From Allobacillus saliphilus (GTDB taxonomy: Bacteria; Bacillota; Bacilli; Bacillales; Alkalibacillaceae), in the NCBI RefSeq assembly GCF_018138385.1, contig NZ_JAGSIE010000006.1, forward strand, positions 62,001 through 126,000: a stretch of 64,000 nucleotides of DNA, written 5' to 3'. Shown piece after piece: positions 1-9,826 of the stretch. The position numbers and the translations under genes were made by a program. The notes beneath the pieces are model-generated. The model was given only the letters and a program-made list of their open reading frames with translations. It was not told where the DNA came from and did not search any database. Position 1 is the first letter of the stretch. Each line of letters begins with the position of its first letter.

Positions 1-21
1 GCGATTGGAGAAGGGTTCTAC

Positions 22-516
22 GTGTTGCTACTCAGTTTAATTTTGCACGGCGTTACATTCATTTTTCTATTTCTTTTATATCAGAAATTGCAGGAGCGTA
101 AAGATCGTGAAAAAATCATCGAACAGAAAGAAAAAGAAATTGATGGATTATTTCACGATTATTTAGTGGAAATCAAGGCAGAAAACCAGAAATTCACCGA
201 ACAGTTAAATAAGTTGAAAATACAGCAAGACGAGAAAATGAAACAACAACAAAGTAAGGAATCGGCAGTAGAAGAAGGATCGACCGGATTTGAAGAAGAG
301 CCCTTCTTTACCGAAGAAAACTTTCCTGAGGAACTGGATTATGAACCACTTATCCCAGAAGAAGACGAAGAACCTGTCTATGAAGTAACGTTAGAAAGTA
401 GAGTTTTACATCTATATGACCAAGGGTATTCAGCAGATCAAATTGCTAAGCAATTAAATGTAGGTGTGACAGAGATTGAACTAATGATAAAAATTCATAA
501 ACAATTGTCGAATTAA
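22..516 (+). CDS. ylxL: YlxL/SwrB-like membrane-anchored protein
   Basis: 164 aa. One hydrophobic N-terminal helix (about residues 1-20), then a charged coiled coil (22-75), an acidic stretch (80-120) and a C-terminal helix-turn-helix-like segment (about 130-160, GYSADQIAKQLNVG). The position directly before rpsB is that of B. subtilis ylxL (swrB), a flagellar and swarming protein that follows sigD; the length is close to the 167 aa of SwrB. The GTG start is preceded by a purine-rich GGAGAAGGG 6 nt upstream, but the frame stays open to the window edge, so a longer protein is possible. Function in this organism is inferred from synteny and architecture only. Confidence 0.65.
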   Translation: MLLLSLILHGVTFIFLFLLYQKLQERKDREKIIEQKEKEIDGLFHDYLVEIKAENQKFTEQLNKLKIQQDEKMKQQQSKESAVEEGSTGFEEEPFFTEENFPEELDYEPLIPEEDEEPVYEVTLESRVLHLYDQGYSADQIAKQLNVGVTEIELMIKIHKQLSN

Positions 517-519
517 TAC

Positions 520-548
520 TTGCTAGTGTAAAATCAATATGATATATT
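520..548 (+). promoter_or_regulatory. sigma-A-type promoter for rpsB
   Basis: TTGCTA (520-525), 17-nt spacer, TATATT (543-548), just after the ylxL stop and 115 nt before rpsB. This leaves room for the structured leader that follows. Confidence 0.5.
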
Positions 549-570
549 TACTTTTGGTGTTAATACACAC

Positions 571-629
571 GCTCGTCGAAACAGTGCAGTGGTGCTTACA
601 AAAAGTTCTGTTCTGTTGATGAAGTGAGC
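571..629 (+). promoter_or_regulatory. Structured rpsB leader, candidate S2 autoregulatory element
   Basis: GCTC at 571-574 pairs with GAGC at 626-629. Inside this, GTCGAAACAG (575-584) can partly pair with CTGTTGATGA (613-622), giving a long interrupted stem that ends just before a purine-rich stretch and the rpsB ribosome binding site. Ribosomal protein operons often carry such leaders as binding sites for their own product. The S2 assignment is inference from position. Confidence 0.4.
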
Positions 630-663
630 GGAGGAATATAAAAAACCATAGGAGGAATGAACA

Positions 664-1431
664 ATGGCAGCAATTTCAATGAAACAATTGCTAGAAGCAG
701 GTGTGCATTTTGGCCACCAAACACGTCGTTGGAATCCAAAGATGAAAAAGTACATCTTCACGGAGCGTAACGGCATTTACATCATTGACCTACAAAAAAC
801 AGTTAAGAAGGTTGATGAAGCATTTAATTTTGTGAAAAGCGTGGCACAAGACGGAGGAAAAGTTCTATTCGTCGGTACCAAAAAGCAAGCACAAGATACA
901 ATTAGAGACGAAGCAATTCGCTCTGGTATGTACTATGTTAACCAACGTTGGTTAGGTGGTACATTAACAAATATGCAAACCATTCAAAAACGAGTAAATC
1001 GTTTAAAAGATATTGAAAGAATGGAAGAAGACGGTACGTTCGACGTACTACCGAAAAAAGAAGTTGTTATGATTCTTAAAGAAAAAGAACGACTTGAGAA
1101 ATTCTTAGGTGGCGTAAAAGACATGAACGGTTTACCAGATGCCGTATTCATCGTTGACCCACGTAAAGAAAGAATCGCTGTGAAAGAAGCTCAGAAGTTG
1201 AATATTCCAATCGTAGCGATGGTTGATACAAACTGTGACCCAGACGAGATTGATTACGTTATTCCAGCAAATGATGACGCAATCCGTGCGGTTAAATTAT
1301 TGACTTCCAGAATGGCAGATGCCATTTTAGAAGTAAAACAAGGTGAAGAAATGCAAGATACAACTTCTGAAGAAGAAGTTGCTAAAGAAGAAGCAGAAGA
1401 GAAAAAGACAGAAGAAAAAGTAGAAGAGTAA
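664..1431 (+). CDS. rpsB: 30S ribosomal protein S2
   Basis: 255 aa. S2 binds late to the 30S subunit and is needed for S1 or mRNA docking. The N-terminus has the family signature ([18 protein letters not shown]), followed by conserved FVGTKKQAQ, the [11 protein letters not shown] block and D-P-R-K-E. The last 30 residues are a strongly acidic tail (E-rich), slightly longer than in B. subtilis (246 aa). GGAGGA ribosome binding site 7 nt before the ATG. Followed by a terminator and then tsf, the usual rpsB-tsf pair. Confidence 0.98.
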   Translation: MAAISMKQLLEAGVHFGHQTRRWNPKMKKYIFTERNGIYIIDLQKTVKKVDEAFNFVKSVAQDGGKVLFVGTKKQAQDTIRDEAIRSGMYYVNQRWLGGTLTNMQTIQKRVNRLKDIERMEEDGTFDVLPKKEVVMILKEKERLEKFLGGVKDMNGLPDAVFIVDPRKERIAVKEAQKLNIPIVAMVDTNCDPDEIDYVIPANDDAIRAVKLLTSRMADAILEVKQGEEMQDTTSEEEVAKEEAEEKKTEEKVEE

Positions 1432-1439
1432 AAGGTAAA

Positions 1440-1480
1440 GGGTGATAAGGGGGAACAGAACCTTTTATCACCCTTTTTTA
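1440..1480 (+). terminator. Intrinsic terminator or attenuator between rpsB and tsf
   Basis: GGGTGATAAGG (1440-1450) pairs with CCTTTTATCACCC (1461-1473), followed by six T. It probably lets only part of rpsB transcription continue into tsf, since no promoter is obvious in the remaining 50 nt. Confidence 0.8.
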
Positions 1481-1532
1481 GAAAATAATCGTTGAAACAA
1501 TCATAACCCAATTACTTGAAGGAGGAATTCTA

Positions 1533-2417
1533 ATGGCAGTAAATGCGAAAATGGTTAAAGAGTTACGTGAAAAAACAGGTGCAGGAATGATGGACTGTAA
1601 AAAAGCTTTAACTGAAACGGATGGAGATATGGAAAAAGCGATCGAATATCTTCGTGAAAAAGGAATTTCAAAAGCAGCGAAGAAAGCAGACCGGATTGCA
1701 GCAGAAGGTTCTGCTCATATCAAAACTGACGGAAACACTGCTGTATTGATTGAAGTAAACAGTGAAACGGACTTTGTTGCAAAAAACGACCAGTTCAAAG
1801 AACTATTAGATACTTTAGCGAGCCATATTCTAAGCCAAAAGCCTTCTACTGTAGAAGAAGCTCTTGAGCAACCATTAAACGGTGAAGGTGACTCTGTGCA
1901 AGAGGTTATCAATAAAAACATTGCACAAATTGGTGAAAAACTTTCACTTCGTCGTTTTGCGGTGCTAACAAAAGATGACAATGCTGCGTTTGGTGCATAT
2001 ACACATATGGGTGGCAGTATCGGTGCATTAACTGTCTTAGAAGGTACAACAGATGAATCTGTAGCAAAAGATGTAGCTATGCATGTCGCTGCAGTTAACC
2101 CACGCTATGTATCTCGTGACGAGGTTCCTGAAAATGAAGTTGACCAAGAACGTGAAATGCTTAAAACACAAGCATTAAATGAAGGGAAACCTGAACATAT
2201 CGTTGAAAAAATGGTCGAAGGACGTTTAGGTAAATTCTTTGAAGAAATTTGCCTATTGGAACAAAGTTTCATTAAAGATCCAGATCAAAAAGTGAAGAAA
2301 TATGTTGAATCCCATGGAGCAACTGTGAGAGAATATGTCCGTTTTGAAGTTGGCGAAGGTATGGAAAAACGTGAAGAAAACTTTGCTGACGAAGTAATGG
2401 GCCAAATCAAAAAATAA
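1533..2417 (+). CDS. tsf: Translation elongation factor Ts
   Basis: 294 aa, the normal length. EF-Ts is the guanine-nucleotide exchange factor for EF-Tu. An N-terminal UBA-like domain (residues 1-40, with [10 protein letters not shown]-type signature [13 protein letters not shown]) is followed by the exchange core with the [10 protein letters not shown] motif near residue 80, whose Asp and Phe push into the EF-Tu Mg site. GGAGGA ribosome binding site. Second gene of rpsB-tsf. Confidence 0.98.
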   Translation: MAVNAKMVKELREKTGAGMMDCKKALTETDGDMEKAIEYLREKGISKAAKKADRIAAEGSAHIKTDGNTAVLIEVNSETDFVAKNDQFKELLDTLASHILSQKPSTVEEALEQPLNGEGDSVQEVINKNIAQIGEKLSLRRFAVLTKDDNAAFGAYTHMGGSIGALTVLEGTTDESVAKDVAMHVAAVNPRYVSRDEVPENEVDQEREMLKTQALNEGKPEHIVEKMVEGRLGKFFEEICLLEQSFIKDPDQKVKKYVESHGATVREYVRFEVGEGMEKREENFADEVMGQIKK

Positions 2418-2435
2418 GCTGTTCCCAAGTCCTTT

Positions 2436-2458
2436 GTTCATATGACGCTCATATGAAC
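2436..2458. repeat. Perfect 10-bp inverted repeat
   Basis: GTTCATATGA (2436-2445), 3-nt loop, TCATATGAAC (2449-2458). There is no T-run after it, so it is not a standard terminator. A third related sequence, TTATATGAAC, lies at about 2471-2480. It could be an RNA hairpin at the end of tsf mRNA or a protein-binding dyad. Confidence 0.6.
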
Positions 2459-2509
2459 CATAGCGAAATTTTATATGAACATTCATCTTACTTGAATGGC
2501 TGGCAAGAA

Positions 2510-2543
2510 AATAGGGGACACGGAGAACGTGTTCCCTATTTTT
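2510..2543 (+). terminator. Intrinsic terminator after tsf
   Basis: AATAGGGGACACG pairs with CGTGTTCCCTATT, followed by a short T-run (TTTTT). Confidence 0.8.
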
Positions 2544-2604
2544 AAAAGAATCTATTTAGCTAATCATTTTAACAAAACATGTTTGATGAATAGCTTACAT
2601 ATAA

Positions 2605-3902
<1,298 letters not shown>

Positions 3903-3925
3903 TTAGCTTCTCGCATGATTAACAT

Positions 3926-3960
3926 AAGCTTTCGCTGTGTGAAGCGAAAGCTAAATTTTT
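3926..3960 (+). terminator. Intrinsic terminator after frr
   Basis: AGCTTTCGCT (3927-3936) and AGCGAAAGCT (3943-3952) form a 10-bp stem, followed by AAATTTTT. Confidence 0.8.
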
Positions 3961-3992
3961 CTATATACTCTTTTACTTAGTGAGGGATTGGT

Positions 3993-4742
3993 ATGTTTAC
4001 TCGGTCGAAAGAAAAGCAATCCGTTCAAAAAGAAATCGATCCATCCAATTTACCGGAACATATTGCCATTATCATGGACGGAAATGGACGGTGGGCAAAA
4101 AAGAGGGGGTTGCCTCGGATTGCCGGACACCGGGAAGGAATGAAAACCATTCAAAAAGTGGTTGAACGTGCCGTTGAACTAAATCTTAAAGCATTAACGT
4201 TATATGCTTTTTCAACAGAAAACTGGAAAAGACCAATGAATGAAGTGGAATTTATTATGAAGCTTCCCTCTCAGTTTCTGGACACTTATTTACCAGATTT
4301 AGTTAAAAACAACGTGAAAGTAACAACGATTGGCGACTTTGATGCCTTGCCTAAATATACCAAGGAAGCAGTCAGTTATTCTGTGAAAAAAACGGAGAAC
4401 AACACAGGATTAATACTTAACTTCGCAATTAATTACGGCAGTCGCAAAGAAATTTTAGATGCTGTAAAGCAAATTTGCCTAGATTATCAGGAAGGTCAAA
4501 TGGACCTTGATAATCTGGATGAAAAAGCGTTTTCAAATTATTTGACTACCCATTCGTTGAGTGATCCTGATTTGGTTATTCGCACAAGTGGTGAACAACG
4601 CATCAGCAATTATTTGTTATGGCAAATCGCCTATTCAGAATTTTATTTTACAGAAAAACTTTGGCCAGATTTTAATCAAAAAGCCTTGGATGAGGCTATT
4701 TTAGCTTATCAAGACCGTAAGAGAAGGTTTGGTGGGCTATAG
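3993..4742 (+). CDS. uppS: Undecaprenyl diphosphate synthase
   Basis: 249 aa. Cis-prenyltransferase that makes the C55 lipid carrier for peptidoglycan and teichoic acid. The catalytic Asp is D29 in IAIIMDGNGRWAKKR. Also seen: RIAGHREGM, LTLYAFSTENWKRP, ILNFAINYGSR and the C-terminal RTSGEQRISNYLLWQIAYSE. GAGGG ribosome binding site 7 nt before the ATG. First gene of uppS-cdsA-dxr-rseP, the conserved envelope and isoprenoid cluster. Transcription start is not obvious after the frr terminator. Confidence 0.97.
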   Translation: MFTRSKEKQSVQKEIDPSNLPEHIAIIMDGNGRWAKKRGLPRIAGHREGMKTIQKVVERAVELNLKALTLYAFSTENWKRPMNEVEFIMKLPSQFLDTYLPDLVKNNVKVTTIGDFDALPKYTKEAVSYSVKKTENNTGLILNFAINYGSRKEILDAVKQICLDYQEGQMDLDNLDEKAFSNYLTTHSLSDPDLVIRTSGEQRISNYLLWQIAYSEFYFTEKLWPDFNQKALDEAILAYQDRKRRFGGL

Positions 4743-4761
4743 GCAGTTAGGTGGATGTATA

Positions 4762-5550
4762 ATGAAAGAAAGAATAATTACCGCAATTATCGGACTGATT
4801 TTATTTATTCCGCTTGTAATATACGGCGAGTGGCCATTTGTGGTTATGGTGTTTTTATTAGCGACAATCGCTTTTTATGAGTTAATGAGAATGAATAAAG
4901 TACCTTTTAACTCCTTTCCTGCAGTCATAGGAGTAATCATGTTGTGGTTGCTTTTATGTGATGAAAACGTTTTGCCATTTGCAGAAAGAATTCCTTTAAG
5001 CCGTATAGAAATCATCTTTTTATCTTTTCTGTTATTATTAGCATATACAGTCCTTGTTAAAAATAAATTTACATTTAATGGTGTTTCGTATGTACTAACA
5101 TCTGCACTATACATAGGGATTGGTTTTTCATACTTTATTGAAACACGCTATGATGGATTGGAATATGTAATCTATGTGTTAGTCGTAATTTGGTTAACAG
5201 ATACGGGTGCCTTCTTCACTGGTAAATTCTTTGGAAAGACTAAATTGTGGCCGGCAATTAGTCCGAAGAAAACGATTGAAGGCTTTTTCGGCGGGATCAT
5301 CAGCGCGGTTATTGCCGTTTTAATCTTACAGTCAATTACAACCATTCACGACAATTTATTAATCTTACTATTAGTCACCGTATTAGCCTCTTTCACAGCA
5401 CAAATAGGTGACTTGGTTGAGTCCGCACTAAAAAGACATATGGAAGTCAAGGATTCAGGAACCATACTACCAGGTCATGGCGGCATTCTCGATCGCTTCG
5501 ATAGCTTGATCTTCATGGTGCCATTTTTACATTTCATACACTTCTTTTAA
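4762..5550 (+). CDS. cdsA: Phosphatidate cytidylyltransferase (CDP-diacylglycerol synthase)
   Basis: 262 aa from the ATG at 4762, which follows AGGTGG and matches the MKERIITAIIG family start; an upstream in-frame GTG inside uppS was not used. The protein is strongly hydrophobic with about seven or eight membrane spans and carries the CDS signature near the C-terminus, GILDRFDSL, preceded by S-x(n)-K-R-x-x-x-x-K-D-S-G-x-x-x-P-G-H-G-G. It makes CDP-diacylglycerol, the precursor that PgsA (42138-42716) uses. Confidence 0.96.
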   Translation: MKERIITAIIGLILFIPLVIYGEWPFVVMVFLLATIAFYELMRMNKVPFNSFPAVIGVIMLWLLLCDENVLPFAERIPLSRIEIIFLSFLLLLAYTVLVKNKFTFNGVSYVLTSALYIGIGFSYFIETRYDGLEYVIYVLVVIWLTDTGAFFTGKFFGKTKLWPAISPKKTIEGFFGGIISAVIAVLILQSITTIHDNLLILLLVTVLASFTAQIGDLVESALKRHMEVKDSGTILPGHGGILDRFDSLIFMVPFLHFIHFF

Positions 5551-5582
5551 TTGAATGAACTTGATAAGTTGAGGGTTGCAGA

Positions 5583-6728
5583 ATGAAGAACATTACATTA
5601 TTAGGTGGAACAGGTTCAATCGGAGAACAAACTGTCGAAGTGATTGAACAACTTCCAGAATATCGGTTATTTGCGTTTGCTTTTGGAAAACGTGTAGACA
5701 AAGCGCTTGGATTGGTAGAGAGATTAAAACCAGAATGGATTGTAGCTGGTGATCGTCAAGCCAAAGAAGAAATTGAGAAAAAGATCTCTTATCAAGCAAA
5801 AGTTTCTTATGGTATGGAAGCTTTATGCGAAGTAGCCTCCAATGACCAAACGGATATTGTCGTCAATGCATTGCTCGGAAGCATCGGACTTCAGCCGACT
5901 TTGGATGCAATTCGTTCCCGAAAACAAATTGCATTTGCCAATAAAGAGACATTGGTAACTGCTGGACATCTAGTGATGGCAGAAGCGAAAAAGTATGGTG
6001 TAGATTTGTTGCCAGTTGACAGTGAGCACGCAGCTATCCATCAATGTTTACGTGGAGAAAAGCGAGAGCAAATGAATCGTTTAATCGTCACCGCTTCTGG
6101 GGGGAGTTTTCGGGATTATTCACGTGATGAATTGGTCGGTGTAAAAAAAGAAGACGCCTTAAAACATCCAAATTGGGATATGGGTGCAAAAATCACGATT
6201 GATTCGGCTACAATGATGAATAAAGGTTTAGAAGTCATTGAAGCTCATTGGTTGTTTCAAGTGCCTTATAATAAAATTGATGTCATCATGCACAAAGAAA
6301 GTGTTATTCATTCTATGGTTGAGTTCAACGATTTAAGCGTAATGGCACAATTAGGAACGCCCGACATGCGAATTCCTATACAATATGCTTTGACTTATCC
6401 AAATCGCACAGACTTCTCATTAAGTGAAGGCTTAGACTTATTAAAATTTCGAGAGCTTCATTTTAATGAGTTAAGCTTTGAGCGATTCCCTTGTTTAAGA
6501 ATGGCTTATGAAGCTGGAAAAGCAGGTGGAAGTGCACCAACTGTTTTAAATGCTGCTAATGAAGTCGCTGTCCAATTATTTTTGGACGACCAGATCACTT
6601 TTTTAGAAATTGAACAACTAATAGAAGAAGCATTACAGAAACATCAAGTAATTGAGCAACCTGATTTGGAATCAATTCTTGCGGTTGACCAAGATACGAG
6701 AAAACGCATTTTGAGTGTTTACTCGTAA
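5583..6728 (+). CDS. dxr: 1-deoxy-D-xylulose-5-phosphate reductoisomerase
   Basis: 381 aa. Second step of the MEP isoprenoid pathway, NADPH dependent, target of fosmidomycin. N-terminal Rossmann motif GGTGSIGEQT (7-16), FANKETLV, the metal and substrate block DSEHAAIHQC, SGGSFRD, and H-P-N-W-D-M-G-x-K-I-T-I-D-S-A-T-M-M-N-K-G. It supplies precursors used by UppS upstream in the same cluster. Confidence 0.97.
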   Translation: MKNITLLGGTGSIGEQTVEVIEQLPEYRLFAFAFGKRVDKALGLVERLKPEWIVAGDRQAKEEIEKKISYQAKVSYGMEALCEVASNDQTDIVVNALLGSIGLQPTLDAIRSRKQIAFANKETLVTAGHLVMAEAKKYGVDLLPVDSEHAAIHQCLRGEKREQMNRLIVTASGGSFRDYSRDELVGVKKEDALKHPNWDMGAKITIDSATMMNKGLEVIEAHWLFQVPYNKIDVIMHKESVIHSMVEFNDLSVMAQLGTPDMRIPIQYALTYPNRTDFSLSEGLDLLKFRELHFNELSFERFPCLRMAYEAGKAGGSAPTVLNAANEVAVQLFLDDQITFLEIEQLIEEALQKHQVIEQPDLESILAVDQDTRKRILSVYS

Positions 6729-6744
6729 AGGAAGGTGCTAGTGT

Positions 6745-8004
6745 ATGAATACGGTCATTGCCTTTATTTTTATGTTCGGTTTATTGGTGTTTATCCATGA
6801 ACTAGGACACCTAATCTTTGCTAAGCGGGCGGGAATGCTCGCGAGGGAATTTGCGATCGGTTTCGGTCCGAAAATCTTTTCTTATCGAAAAGATGAAACA
6901 CTATATACGATTCGATTGTTACCAATTGGAGGATATGTACGTGTAGCTGGAGACGACCCTGAAATTGTTGAATTGAAGCCGGGGTATCATATCGGCATTG
7001 AATTCAATGAGCAAAACAAAGTAAATAAAATCATCGTTAATAATAAGTCTAAATACCCGAATGCAAAAGTAGTTGAAGTTGAACATATCGATCTTGACCA
7101 TGACTTGACACTTTTATGTCATGATCTCAATACGGAAGAAAGAATACAGTACGATATCGACCGAAAAGCGTTATTTGTCATGGATGAAAAAGAAACATTG
7201 ATTGCTCCATACGATCGACAGTTTGGTTCAAAGTCAGTCGGCAAAAAAGCGATGCAAGTATTTGCGGGTCCATTGATGAACTTTTTGCTGGCTATCGTTA
7301 TTTTTTGGGGTTTAGGATTTGTTCAAGGGGTTCCGGTTGAAGAAGCTTCGTTAGGTAGTGTGCAAGAAGATTCTCCAGCAGAACAAGCTGAATTGGTTGA
7401 AGGGGATACCATTACTTCGATTGATGGAAAAGAAATTAATGATTGGACCGAATTTGTTCTCTATGTACAAGAGCGACCTAGTGAAGAAATTGCATTGACC
7501 GTCGATCGAGCTGGCGAAACGATTGAAACGTCACTAGTGACTAATTCATATGAGACAGAAACTGGTGAAATGATTGGTCGAATTGGTGTTACACGGGACT
7601 TTGACAAAGCACCACTTGAAGTATTCAGTTACGGCTTTACACAAGTTTATGAAATCGGTAAGTTGATACTGGATGCCCTCGGAATGCTTGTAACTGGACA
7701 ACTTTCACTGGACGCTTTAGCTGGACCTGTAGGGATTTATACAGCGACAGACGAAGTTGTACAAACTGGAATTTTGAACTTCTTTATGTGGACAGCGATG
7801 CTAAGTATTAATTTAGGGATTGTGAATCTATTACCACTCCCAGCATTGGATGGCGGTCGTCTGATGTTCTTAGGCTATGAGGCAATTCGAGGTAAACCAC
7901 TCGATCCGCAAAAAGAAGGAATATTTCACTTTATTGGCTTCGCTTTATTAATGTTATTAATGATTGCTGTCACCTGGAACGACATTGAACGATTGTTTAT
8001 GTAA
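6745..8004 (+). CDS. rseP: Site-2 intramembrane metalloprotease RseP/RasP
   Basis: 419 aa. Cleaves membrane-anchored anti-sigma factors and signal-peptide remnants inside the membrane. The zinc motif HELGH is residues 18-22 in the first membrane span; the third ligand is in PALDGGRLM near residue 367. One PDZ domain lies between (about 200-275, SPAEQAELVEGDTI and SIDGKEI). At least four membrane spans. B. subtilis rasP has the same neighbours, dxr and proS. Confidence 0.95.
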   Translation: MNTVIAFIFMFGLLVFIHELGHLIFAKRAGMLAREFAIGFGPKIFSYRKDETLYTIRLLPIGGYVRVAGDDPEIVELKPGYHIGIEFNEQNKVNKIIVNNKSKYPNAKVVEVEHIDLDHDLTLLCHDLNTEERIQYDIDRKALFVMDEKETLIAPYDRQFGSKSVGKKAMQVFAGPLMNFLLAIVIFWGLGFVQGVPVEEASLGSVQEDSPAEQAELVEGDTITSIDGKEINDWTEFVLYVQERPSEEIALTVDRAGETIETSLVTNSYETETGEMIGRIGVTRDFDKAPLEVFSYGFTQVYEIGKLILDALGMLVTGQLSLDALAGPVGIYTATDEVVQTGILNFFMWTAMLSINLGIVNLLPLPALDGGRLMFLGYEAIRGKPLDPQKEGIFHFIGFALLMLLMIAVTWNDIERLFM

Positions 8005-8047
8005 GTGCATTTTGGCTTTACGGTATAATTAGATTGAGGTGAATGAA

Positions 8048-9751
8048 ATGAGACAAAGCAATATGCTAATCCCGACATTGCGGGAAGTTCCAAAAGAAGC
8101 TGAAATCAAAAGTCATCAATTGCTGTTAAAAGCAGGTTATATTCGTAAATTGGCATCAGGCGTATATAATTTCTTGCCGCTCGGAAAAAGAGTGCTTCGG
8201 AAAGTTGAGAAAATCATTCGTGAAGAAATGGACCGAGCTGGGGCGCAAGAAGTTCAAATGCCAACTATACAACCAGCAGAAATTTGGGAAGCTACCGGTA
8301 GATGGTACACAATGGGTGGAGAGTTAATGCGTTTAAAAGATCGTCATGATCGACCATTCGCATTAGGAGCTACTCATGAAGAAGTAGTCACTACATTAGT
8401 CAAGGATGAAGTGACATCCTATAAAAAGTTACCTTTTACTTTATATCAAATTCAAAATAAATTCAGGGATGAACAAAGGCCTCGTTTCGGCTTGTTGCGT
8501 GGACGGGAATTTTTGATGAAAGACGCCTATTCATTTCATGATAGCTTTGAATCTCTAGATGAAACCTATCAAGCTCTTTATGACGCTTATTCAAGAATAT
8601 TTGATCGATTAAATTTGAATTATCGTTCTGTCATTGCAGATTCTGGTGCAATGGGTGGTAAAGATACGCATGAATTTATGGTTCTCTCTGAAGTAGGAGA
8701 AGATATCATTGCTTATTCAAATTCCTCGGACTACGCTGCAAATATCGAAATGGCACCAGTAGTAGATCAAGGCGAAAAGCCTGATGTGCAACCGAAAGAG
8801 ATGGAGAAGGCCTCTACACCAAATGCAAAAACGATGCAAGAGGTAGCTGATTATTTAGGACATGCATTGGCGGATGGTATGAAGGCGATTATGTTTAAAG
8901 TGGATGGTCGATTTGTTTTAGTCATAGTAAGAGGCGACCACGAAGTCAATGACGTAAAGTTAAAAAACTTATACAATGCTGATATTGTTGAATTGGCAAC
9001 AGAAGAAGAGACACGAGGAACAGTCGGAGCTGGATTTGGTTCCCTTGGACCAGTAGGCTTACCTGATACGGTCGAAGTTGTCGCGGATTATGCTGTGAAG
9101 TATTTAGTGAATGCAACATGTGGTGCAAATGAAGATGGTTACCATTATATCAATGTACAACCAGAGAGAGATTTCCAAGTGAGCCATTATGCTGATTTGA
9201 GGTTTATTCAAGAGGGTGACCCTTCTCCAGATGGTCAGGGAACGATTGAATTTGCTAAAGGTATTGAAGTGGGCCATATTTTTAAGCTTGGTACGCTTTA
9301 CGCCGAAAAACTCGGAGCAGAGTTTCTCGATCACAACGGTAAATCTCAGCCATTTATTATGGGCTGTTATGGTATCGGTGTATCCCGTGCACTTGCTGCA
9401 GTTGTGGAACAATTTGGTGACGAGGACGGCATGAATTGGCCGAAAGAAGTCAGACCATTTGATATTCACTTGCTTAATTTAAATACGAAAAATGACGAAC
9501 AGGTTGAGCTTGCCGATCAACTTTATAAACAATTGCAAGATGACGGTTATGATGTGCTATATGATGACCGAAAAGAACGACCAGGTGTCAAGTTCAACGA
9601 CAGTGATTTAATTGGCATCCCTTATCGTTTTGTCGTCGGTAAAGGAGCAAGTGAAGGGTATATTGAATTTAAAAATCGTCAAACAGGTGAGCAAGAAGAT
9701 GTGAAAACTTCTGAGCTTACACAGTTCATTGAACAATTGATGGGAGCATAA
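8048..9751 (+). CDS. proS: Prolyl-tRNA synthetase, bacterial (ProS type 1)
   Basis: 567 aa. Class II synthetase. Motif 2 [17 protein letters not shown] near residue 138, motif 3 [11 protein letters not shown] near 438, and between them the YbaK-like editing insertion (about 220-390) typical of the bacterial type. ATG 8048 is used because GAGGTG is 6 nt before it; a GTG at 8039 is part of that site. A TATAAT at about 8024 lacks a good -35, so transcription may come from the upstream operon. Confidence 0.97.
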   Translation: MRQSNMLIPTLREVPKEAEIKSHQLLLKAGYIRKLASGVYNFLPLGKRVLRKVEKIIREEMDRAGAQEVQMPTIQPAEIWEATGRWYTMGGELMRLKDRHDRPFALGATHEEVVTTLVKDEVTSYKKLPFTLYQIQNKFRDEQRPRFGLLRGREFLMKDAYSFHDSFESLDETYQALYDAYSRIFDRLNLNYRSVIADSGAMGGKDTHEFMVLSEVGEDIIAYSNSSDYAANIEMAPVVDQGEKPDVQPKEMEKASTPNAKTMQEVADYLGHALADGMKAIMFKVDGRFVLVIVRGDHEVNDVKLKNLYNADIVELATEEETRGTVGAGFGSLGPVGLPDTVEVVADYAVKYLVNATCGANEDGYHYINVQPERDFQVSHYADLRFIQEGDPSPDGQGTIEFAKGIEVGHIFKLGTLYAEKLGAEFLDHNGKSQPFIMGCYGIGVSRALAAVVEQFGDEDGMNWPKEVRPFDIHLLNLNTKNDEQVELADQLYKQLQDDGYDVLYDDRKERPGVKFNDSDLIGIPYRFVVGKGASEGYIEFKNRQTGEQEDVKTSELTQFIEQLMGA

Positions 9752-9770
9752 AAAATCATCAAGTAAACAG

Positions 9771-9796
9771 GACCCTTGTCAACATTGGCAGGGGTC
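9771..9796 (+). terminator. Hairpin after proS, weak terminator
   Basis: GACCCTTGTCA (9771-9781) pairs with TGGCAGGGGTC (9786-9796), an 11-bp stem with wobbles and a 4-nt loop. The following sequence is TATATGAATT, not a T-run, so termination may be partial. Confidence 0.45.
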
Positions 9797-9826
9797 TATA
9801 TGAATTATAAAGGGTGAGGGGAAAGT

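Noticed and set aside
534-776. 80-codon minus-strand frame over the rpsB leader
   Set aside because: It overlaps the promoter, the leader and the rpsB start; no ribosome binding site.
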